Positions 21,491-28,187 of a stretch of DNA of 28,187 nucleotides are shown piece by piece. A program made the translations under genes and the position numbers. The notes under the pieces were generated by a model that was given only the letters and a program-made list of their open reading frames with translations, was not told the DNA's origin and did not search any database. How positions within the stretch are numbered: the first letter of the stretch is position 1; each line of letters opens with the position of its first letter. Source of the stretch: Rhizomucor pusillus (Eukaryota > Mucoromycota > Mucoromycetes > Mucorales > Lichtheimiaceae); contig FWWN02000455.1 in the NCBI GenBank assembly GCA_900175165.2, positions 1 to 28,187 on the forward strand. The letters run 5' to 3'.

Positions 21491-22001
21491 TCATTTCTTT
21501 TGCAATCTTCGAGCCTGCACTTGAGAAAGCGCGCGTTGTCCGGTGATGAATGTGATGACGGCGAGAACAGCGAGGTATCCGAGGGTTTCGAAAATGTTGA
21601 GACGTGTCCAGTAGAGGTACAGGATATATTCGATGGCTGCAAGCGATGCCAAGAATGCAATGATAGAAACCGGTCGCATGGCGGGACCTGACGTGAGCTC
21701 GTTGATGACTTTAAGAGGCGTGATACCCAGTCCTGTCCACTGTTGCAATGTAAATATGGTTAGCTAATGCCCGTTCCTTCTTTCCAAACTTAACGGATCA
21801 GCTTACGCCAATTGCAAGTAGGATCCAAGGAGAGAGCGCGAACAACGTAAAGGCTTTGGAGAACCAGGCGGGAGGCATAGATTCTGCAGGCCGGAACTGA
21901 TGATGGATCTCGGGTCGCCATTCAAACACGTCTTCGTCGCCAGCTGCTGAGGCTATCAGAGCAAGGCCGGCAAGGGCGAGAAAGGATAAGAGTACTTTCA
22001 T
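21491..22001 (-). CDS. SWP1: Short SWP1/ribophorin II-like oligosaccharyltransferase subunit
   Basis: A predicted ER membrane subunit of the oligosaccharyltransferase complex (N-glycosylation), matching only the C-terminal membrane part of Swp1/RPN2. Exons on the minus strand are 22001-21807 and 21739-21491, giving 147 residues. Residues 1-20 are a signal peptide (MKVLLSFLALAGLALIASAA). A short luminal piece (VFEWRPEIHHQFRPAESMPP) matches the RPN2 pre-membrane motif, and three hydrophobic helices follow. The last region, YLYWTRLNIFETLGYL...VITFITGQRALSQ, is the conserved RPN2 C-terminus. The protein ends in the basic tail ARRLQKK. Yeast Swp1 is near 286 residues and human RPN2 about 630, so the large luminal domain is absent here. 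The intron is 67 nt with good GT-AG sites. No further upstream exon is needed, because a signal peptide already starts this one. Confidence 0.85.
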
Positions 22002-22104
22002 AATATATATATATGTATAGGTCCAAGGGAGGATGGGGAAGAAGGAAATGCGAAATGGCGCGGACGCGGGACAAGAAATATGGTTATACAACACGTCAAT
22101 GCAC

Positions 22105-22110
22105 TTTATT
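22105..22110 (-). terminator. Possible poly(A) signal of NAS2
   Basis: AATAAA on the minus strand, three bases after the NAS2 stop. With the SWP1-like ATG only 112 bp downstream, a short 3' UTR is expected. Confidence 0.4.
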
Positions 22111-22113
22111 CGT

Positions 22114-22779
22114 TCATAAAGGTAACAAGTGACAACCTAAACTTCCCTTTCCACCCCAACCTGTTCGCGGGGTAAGTGTGACGTTCACTCTTTGGCGTTC
22201 TTCGCGCAAGACGAGGACGTTGATGGGTACTCCTTGGCTGCGGGCGACGAGTTGGTTGAGGGCCTGGAGCCGGTCGTGGTTGCCTGCATGAACGGTACCA
22301 AACCTGAGCACCTTGTCGCCTCGGCGCAATCCACTCGTGTACGCGGGCGAGTCTGGCGCGACCGCGTTGACGACAGCAAACGGGTTTTCTAGCTGCTGCT
22401 GCTGGTGCTTATCTTCTTCTTCCCGACGACTACTGCTACTACTACTACTGGTGGTAGCCGACGATGACGTCTCCTGCTGGCGTTTACTACTTGAATGAAG
22501 CGCATGTAAAGCTTGCTCAATTTGTTTCATGATATCCTTGTGATCATTTCGAAGCCGGTGCACGAGATTTCGGCTGGTACGAGCAGCAGCAACGTCAATG
22601 TCGGATCGAGGGAATCCAGAGGCATCCACGAGCGGCTGATCCATACCCACTCCCTGAAGCCGTAATCCTTCATCGAGCTCACGCAACTGACTCTCGATCT
22701 CGTCCTTCTTGGCCATGAGCTCCTTTGCTTTCCTTAACAATTCATCTTGTTCTTGAAAGGTAGGTGATTGCATCCCCAT
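22114..22779 (-). CDS. NAS2: 26S proteasome assembly chaperone NAS2/PSMD9 (p27)
   Basis: A chaperone of proteasome base assembly that in yeast and mammals binds the C-terminus of the ATPase Rpt5 through a PDZ domain. One exon, 221 residues. The N-terminal half is a helical coiled-coil-type segment (DELLRKAKELMAKKDEIESQLRELDEG, then FPRSDIDVAAARTSRNLVHRLRNDHKDIMKQIE), which is the Nas2 N-domain. A low-complexity Ser/Gln linker (about 98-128) follows. The PDZ domain has FAVVNAVAPDSPAYTSGLRRGDKVLRFG and ends with the family's GWGGKGSLGCHLLPL. The length matches yeast Nas2 (220). It is transcribed away from the GPI-type gene and toward the SWP1-like gene. I chose the first Met; the alternative Met at residue 3 would change almost nothing. 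Confidence 0.94.
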   Translation of the reverse strand: MGMQSPTFQEQDELLRKAKELMAKKDEIESQLRELDEGLRLQGVGMDQPLVDASGFPRSDIDVAAARTSRNLVHRLRNDHKDIMKQIEQALHALHSSSKRQQETSSSATTSSSSSSSRREEEDKHQQQQLENPFAVVNAVAPDSPAYTSGLRRGDKVLRFGTVHAGNHDRLQALNQLVARSQGVPINVLVLREERQRVNVTLTPRTGWGGKGSLGCHLLPL

Positions 22780-22959
22780 GGGTGAAAACGTTCAATGGCC
22801 GCCGGCGCTTGCTCGCTCTTCGATTTATTTATTTAATTGGATTCATGCGGAAAATTACACTAAAAGTAGTACAGCATAGAAGGGGGTGGTTTATTGAAGG
22901 AAAGCAATCAAGGAAAAGTAAAGGCTAGCTCTCGCTCCAAGAGGGAGGAACGGATGCAT

Positions 22960-23015
22960 GAGAGAGAGAGTGAGAGAGAGAGAGTGCGCGCGCGCGCGTG
23001 TGTGTGTGTGTGTGT
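22960..23015. repeat. (GA)n-(GC)n-(GT)n microsatellite, Z-DNA-type tract
   Basis: An interrupted GA run (22960-22984) passes directly into 32 bp of strictly alternating purine and pyrimidine (22984-23015), first GC then GT. The second half is a classic Z-DNA-prone sequence. It lies 226-282 bp upstream of the surface-protein ATG and about 180-235 bp upstream of the NAS2 ATG. Confidence 0.85.
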
Positions 23016-23106
23016 CAAAAAAACAACCGAAAGGCGGATGTGATAAGAATGCTTGTGTTCTTTCGATCTTGGCTGTTGTGGAAAGATTATCGGGAATATA
23101 TTCTGG

Positions 23107-23114
23107 TATAAATA
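23107..23114 (+). promoter_or_regulatory. TATA-like element of the surface-protein gene
   Basis: TATAAATA located 128 bp upstream of the ATG at 23242, followed by pyrimidine-rich sequence. The match and distance fit a fungal TATA box; the transcription start itself cannot be seen. Confidence 0.5.
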
Positions 23115-23241
23115 CATGTCCAGTGTGCCGTTACCTGTGGTTCGCCTCATTCTCTGGAATACCTCACATACTCTCCCTTCTCTTTCGCGAGATATATATC
23201 CTCCCACACATTCCCTTAAGAAGAGAAAAACATCCGCGATC

Positions 23242-24373
23242 ATGAAGTATATCCTCTTTGCAATCACCGCCACTTTGGCATCCGCTGCTACAGCTGGTAA
23301 GCAACAATAATAATTGATCATCGCTGCAGGTTCCTCTCACTCACTGGAAAAAACAAATAGCTGCTGGCTGGAAGGAAGAGAAAGATCCCGTCTACGAAAA
23401 GAAGGGCAAGCAGAAGGAGTGGAAGCACGAGAATGTTATCCTTGGTGAACTGCCCTATGTCTCTTTGGATAATGTTCAAGTTGAGAAGCTTCCTCCCGTC
23501 GTTGTTGTTACGACCGTCAGCGCCACTCGCACTGAGCCCGTCTTCCCCACTGAGGTATGCAAAAAAAAGGAAAAAAGCTGATAACTGGGATTAATTTATA
23601 TTTTACAACAGGGCGTCAAGCTTCCTCACGACCCATGGGGTGAAAAGAAGATCTACATTGGCAAGGAATGGACCGGAGAAAAGAAGAAAGGCGGCTGGGA
23701 AGTAAGCAGCTGGGACGAAGAAAAGAAGGGTGGCAAGAAATGGGACGACGGCAAATATGACGGCGAATGGGAAGGCAAGAAGAAGAAAGGCGGCAAGAAA
23801 TGGGAAGACGACGAAGAGGATGAATGGGACGGCAAGAAGAAGAAGAAGGGCGGCAAGAAATGGGACGACGACGACGACGAGGATGAATGGGACGGTAAAA
23901 AGAAGAAGAAGGGCGGCAAGAAATGGGATGATGATGACGAAGACGAAGACGACGACCACGACTGGCACGACAAGAAGGAGGACAAGAAGAAGGGTGGCCA
24001 CCACCACCACGACGACGATGATGATGATGGTGAAAAGTGGGACAAGAAGAAGGGCGGCAAGAAGGGCACCCACGCTCTCTCTAACGATCCCGAGGGTCTC
24101 TTGCGAATGGGTGCTGCCTCTGCTTCTGCTGGCGGTGCATCCTCAGCAGCCAAATCTGCCTCTGCTTCCTTTGGCGGCTTTGCCTCTTCCAAGATGGCCC
24201 AGGCTACCTCCAGCGTTGCCTCTGCTCGCTCATCCGCTTCCGGCAGCAGCAAGGCTTCCGCATCCGGCGCTCACTCTTCTAACGGCTCTACCTCTGCCGG
24301 CGTTGTCAACATCCGCCTCGCTGGTTCCGTCGTTGCTGGCTTTGCTGGCGTCGCTGCCTGGCTCCTCATCTAA
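23242..24373 (+). CDS. Secreted, probably GPI-anchored Lys/Trp/Asp-repeat protein
   Basis: Exons are 23242-23296, 23361-23554 and 23612-24373, giving 1011 nt and 336 residues. Residues 1-18 are a signal peptide (MKYILFAITATLASAATA). A charged N-domain follows, with Val/Pro/Thr-rich sequence around 66-83. From about 105 to 235 there are imperfect repeats of the type EWDGKKKKKGGKKWDDDDE, alternating strongly basic and acidic blocks with a Trp in each. A His/Asp-rich part (WHDKKED, GGHHHH, DDDDDD) occurs near 200-222. Residues 237-315 are Ala/Ser/Gly-rich, as in a cell-wall stalk. The last about 17 residues (LAGSVVAGFAGVAAWLLI) are a hydrophobic GPI-attachment tail ending at the stop. The exported, wall-linked location is inferred from this layout. 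I know no family for the repeat; metal binding or charge-driven self-assembly are only possibilities. Confidence 0.88.
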
Positions 24374-24729
24374 AAGGACTGACTGGCCGTCTTATTCTTT
24401 CACCCACACATTTTAACCCACTACTACTCACCAATCAAAACCAAACCAAAGCCTTAAGTTCTTCTTTTTTTGCATTATGTTCTGCTTGCTATTCCTCTTT
24501 GCACTATTGCACAGAAAGTGTGTATGTTCTTGGATTTCTTTTCCTTTTTTTCCTTCCGTTTTTTTCTGCTGCTTGTTTTTAACATTACACTTTTTTTCCT
24601 TCTCCCTTCTACTTGTTTGCTTTTGATTTTGCTAGCTTATAATTTTGGATAATAAAAAACATGACAGAGGAAGGGAAAACATCCATGCTTTTTTTTTCTT
24701 TCTTTTTGTAACCGCTACTACTATCGCCA
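24374..24729. other. Convergent intergenic gap, T-rich
   Basis: A 356-bp gap between the stop codons of two convergent genes. It is rich in T and CT runs (24460-24625) and contains the poly(A) signal of the left gene. No gene is seen. Confidence 0.6.
24651..24656 (+). terminator. Candidate poly(A) signal of the surface-protein gene
   Basis: AATAAA 277 nt after the stop, following a long T-rich stretch. Its position near the 3' end of the convergent ATPase gene leaves some doubt about which transcript uses it. Confidence 0.35.
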
Positions 24730-27700
24730 TTACCGTGCCATACCGCTTTTTGCAGGGTCGCTGACCACTGAGCTCTGGTCTAAGTTTGTAATAATGCTCT
24801 CTGTTGGAGGACTTGTCGGTTCCGATACGTTTCTGTTGGGATGCTGGAACCACTGAGGATGATGATGCACGTAGCTGTGGTATTGATGTTGTTCTGGAGG
24901 AGAAGGATCTTGATGGATATTATATGTCTTGCGTAAAATGGAGTATATACGTAGTTGATTGCGTACTTGGCCGATAGCCCCCTCCCAGTGCAGTCTCGAG
25001 TAGCTTGCGAGCGGGAGCGCATCTTCGTTGAACCGTCGTTCGATACCAAAGATATCAGGCAAGAGCCGGATGATCAATCCGACGGGAAGCGACAAGGCGC
25101 CGATGGCTACAGTGATGACCCACTGCGTAAACGTAAGCGGCGTCGTTCCGAATGCAATGCCGCCAAAGGTGATAATAAGGAATTGGCATGTAACGGTGGA
25201 TGCTTGTACAGCAAGGAAGATCCAGTCGTGCCACAAGTTCTTGAAAATATTGAAAGTATCGTCTATGCGTCGGCAGTTGATCTCATTGAATACTTGCAGG
25301 AATACAAAGATGTTGAACGTCATTGTCTTTAGAACTGTGCGTTCGTGTGCGTCAGACATATCCAGGTGGAACAGCCTCGGTCCCGCGTAGACAACTGCAA
25401 GGTTGACAGCGATCTGGAAGATGGCTTGTCCAAGTATCATCTTAACCATGCGATAGTTGATTAAATGTGCATATTTCGACGCTGGTCTCCGTTTTAGCAA
25501 ATCATCCGTAGGCGGTTCGGTTGCCAACGCGAGTGCTGCAAGAGTATCCATAATCAAGTTGACCCACAGCAGCTGCACGGCTGTCAGGACGCTTTCTGCA
25601 CGATCCGACGTGGTAGCGCTCACAAATGACACAACGACCGCCGCCACGTTTACAGTTAGTTGGAACGTCAGGAATTTACGCACACCATTGTTCACGGTCC
25701 GTCCCCACAGCAAGGCTTTCAATATCGAGTTGAAGTTATCATCCATGAGTACAATATCAGATGCTTCCTTGGCAACCTCGGTGCCTGTGATGCCCATACT
25801 GAATCCAACGTCTGCAAGCTTAAGCGCAGGTCCGTCGTTTGTTCCGTCCCCGGTCATGCCAACAACCTGGTCCAGTTCTTGAAGTCTCACTACCACGGCT
25901 GTCTTGTCAGTCGGCGACGACCGCGCTAGGACTTGCATGCGCGGTATCGTTCGGCGCTGCTCCTCTGGGGACATTTGACGGAACTGGTCTGCACTCAGAG
26001 CAACACCGCCCTTGGTGAGGATACCAGCGTTGCGTGCGATCGCTTTCGCAGTCTTTATATTATCACCCGTTATCATGCGCACAAACACTCCTGCTCTTCT
26101 AAAGGCTGCAACTGATTCGACAACGCCGGGTCTGAGCGGGTCTTGGATGGCAACAATACCCATCAATGTCAAGTCTCGCAGCGGCAACTGCTCATCGGAA
26201 ATAGCGCGGTACTCTTCCTCGCTGATATCACGAAAAGCAATCGCAATCGTGCGCAGTGCTTGGCTGGCATCTTGGTCAATAAGTCTTTCATAGAATCGCC
26301 TATCCTCATCTTTGAGCGGCTGCGCTTCTCCACTGGCATCGAGGTAATGCGTGCAAGATCTTAGAATAATTTCTGATGCTCCTTTAGCGTGTATACGGTA
26401 ACTGCTCTGGGGTACTTTGGATGGAACGGTGTCGTCTTTGAGTTTGATAATGGTTGACATGGACTTGTGTCTAGATGCAAATGGGTATATCTTGACAACA
26501 TCTGCGTTGTGCCTCAATGCAAAGTAGTTCCCTCCCAATGCTTTTGCGAATACAAGCAACGCACATTCGGTTTTCGAGCCAAGGAAGTCGAGTTTGCCGT
26601 CAATGTCGGTATCCTCGTATGCAGTTGAGTTAATAGATACACCTTCAATGTAAAGATCAACGACTTGTCGTCTATCCACACGCCGCGCCCAGTCGGGGAC
26701 TTGTTCGGCCGCAGTGAACTGCTTTGAGCCTACAGTGCCCTTGACGACTGTCATTTGATTCTGCGTCAGAGTCCCCGTCTTGTCCGTGCAAATAGTTGTA
26801 GCATTGCCCATGGTCTCGCAAGCAGCTAATATACGGACCAAATTGTTATCCTTTAGCATCTGCGTCGTAGCAAACGCGAGCGCCATGGTGACTGCCATGG
26901 GAAGTCCTTCGGGTACTGCAACAACTATAATGGTGATCGTTTGGATAACAATGTTCACGAGCGTTGACGCAATTTCCTCGCCGGCTGGTAGCTCTGGCTG
27001 TCGATAAATGGTAACAAGATACTTGGCGGTCAAGGTCAGCAACATAGCCACGGAGGCACCGAATCCGACTTTGGCAATCTGTTCGGCCAGGACATCCAAT
27101 TTAAGCTGCAGTGGTGTATTCTCTTGATTCTTTTGTCCACCTCGTTTCTGTCGCAACGCCATCATTGTCTTGCCAAAGAACGATCGCGTGCCAACACACA
27201 CAACGAGACCTTTGCCAACTCCTTCCAAGACTTTTGATCCTGATAACAGAAAACAGTCTGCGCCGGGGATGTTTGCAGGGCTCTTTTGGACCGAATCTGA
27301 TTCACCCGTTGCCGAAGATTCGTCGCACGCGAGCTTGTAACTCGATAGACAGAGGCAGTCTGCAGGAACTAGGCTGCCCGGTTCCAAAACAACGATATCG
27401 CCGACTACCAGATCCTGCAAGTTGATCCGCTGCTCCCGCTCGTTTCGAAATACAGTGATTCGTTTATCTTGCTTCTTCGCATTAAGTTTTCGAAACTGCC
27501 GCTCCTTTTGATAGTCATTGATCGCGTTCGTAAATGTCACAGCTAGGACGGCTACGAGGATAGCAGCACCTTCGACCCTGTCCCAATGGATAAAAGGAAA
27601 AAAAGTTAAGTTGAGTCCCAGCTGCTCTTCTGCACATGCCATTGCGTTGCCCTTTCTCACCATCCTAAACCCCGTTCTCCGTTTGTTGCGCTGTAGTCTT

Positions 27701-28118
27701 GCCACACGCCGATCGCCAATGACACCATGGCGGCAATGGTCAGCATTACTGCAAAACACACGACTGTTATAACTCTTTATCGCATGCAAGTTTTTCTGTA
27801 TCGCTTGTAATTACCGAGCGTCTTATCATCATACGCGGCTATCAAGAGCTGCCAAAAAGTGGTCGACTCTGCAGGAGGCAAGACATTGTCGCCAAATGCC
27901 TGCTGCCGCTCAATAATGCATGATCCAGATATGCCAGTCGACAAATCCACGCGTAATTTTTTAGCAATGCTGTCAATACCCCCTAGCTGCTGCAGAACGG
28001 CAGGACTCTTGGGATCGACAAGGCGCATCAATTCGTCGGCAGTGACACCAAATCTGTTTGCAGCAGCAGCACCTAGCGTTTCCGCCGACAGCAAAGGCTG
28101 GCGTTCTTCATCCTGCAT
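24730..28118 (-). CDS. PMC1: PMC1-type Ca2+-transporting P-type ATPase (type IIB)
   Basis: Predicted to pump Ca2+ out of the cytosol, into the vacuole in yeast-like models or across the plasma membrane. Exons on the minus strand are 28118-27815, 27748-27661 and 27577-24730, giving 3240 nt and 1079 residues. The N-terminal region has DSIAKKLRVDLSTGI and FGDNVLPP, as in plasma-membrane-type Ca2+ ATPases. Exon 2 encodes most of the first helix (VMLTIAAMVSLAIGVW). The actuator motif ATGES is at about 220, the ion-site helix with VPEGLPMAV at about 352, and the phosphorylation site DKTGTLT with Asp396. The nucleotide site has KGASE at about 529, and the hinge TGDGTND is at about 706. The C-terminal helices include the type II QLLWVNLIMDT segment. 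The tail after the last helix is short (about 100 residues), with a His/Pro-rich part. A classic calmodulin-binding helix is not obvious, although a basic segment VRNQLRIYSILRK exists. Confidence 0.95.
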
Positions 28119-28187
28119 AATTGGACAAGGAGGAGAAGGACACGATTGGTGATGGCAGTAGGTTCGAAGAGAGAAAGAAACAAAGAA

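Larger units (their letters stand above)
22780..23241. promoter_or_regulatory. Shared divergent promoter region, NAS2 and surface protein
   Basis: The 462-bp gap separates two divergent start codons. It holds a mixed GA/GC/GT microsatellite and, nearer the right-hand gene, a TATAAATA. Pyrimidine-rich stretches (ctctcccttctctttc at 23171) lie between the TATA-like element and the ATG, as often found near fungal transcription starts. Confidence 0.5.

Noticed and set aside
23603..24252. Long minus-strand open frames rich in Val/Leu or Ser across the surface-protein repeats
   Set aside because: They are mirror images of the GAAG/GGC codon repeats in the plus-strand gene, which has a signal peptide, introns and a GPI tail; the antisense frames have none of these.
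25374..27789. Many open frames on the plus strand across the ATPase gene
   Set aside because: They are shadows of the long minus-strand ATPase exon and show no domain of their own.
1..28187. CRISPR arrays, phage or bacterial operon features
   Set aside because: No regularly spaced repeats or Shine-Dalgarno-linked gene strings were seen; the intron-rich structure shows a eukaryotic genome.

Overview
The window reads as nuclear DNA of an early-diverging filamentous fungus, most likely a Mucoromycota species (Mucorales-like). The evidence is short GT-AG introns of about 55-135 nt in almost every gene, compact intergenic gaps, AATAAA signals close to stop codons, and a broken transposase of a DDE type I associate with mucoralean genomes. 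The species cannot be named from the sequence alone.

Left part (1-7.5 kb): a decayed DDE transposase on the minus strand, then two tandem allantoate-permease-type MFS transporter genes. The first copy is a pseudogene carrying a nonsense codon and five net deletions. The second is intact in three exons. An intronless wax-synthase-type membrane O-acyltransferase follows. Middle part (8.4-14.5 kb): the mRNA export factor RAE1 in six exons, then about 2.9 kb of gene-poor, decayed-looking sequence, then a Gfo/Idh/MocA oxidoreductase in four exons. A short protease B inhibitor (PBI2-like) gene converges on the oxidoreductase from the minus strand.

Right part (15.9-28.2 kb): the mitochondrial glycine cleavage H protein (five exons) is followed after only 163 bp by a calpain-7/PalB/RIM13-type cysteine protease, which I assemble from 22 coding exons including one of only 4 nt. 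On the minus strand lie a very short SWP1/ribophorin II-like oligosaccharyltransferase subunit and the proteasome assembly chaperone NAS2. NAS2 is divergent from a probable GPI-anchored surface protein with Lys/Trp/Asp repeats. The window ends with a complete PMC1-type Ca2+ P-type ATPase on the minus strand.

The genes are mostly unrelated housekeeping and surface functions, not an operon or obvious cluster. The points most worth a second look are the calpain microexon, the minimal SWP1-like protein, the charged-repeat surface protein with a 32-bp Z-DNA-type tract in its promoter region, the GC-AG intron shared by both MFS copies, and the unidentified decayed region at 10.9-12.6 kb. Exon coordinates come from my own reading of splice sites, reading-frame continuity and protein-family fit; no transcript data were available.
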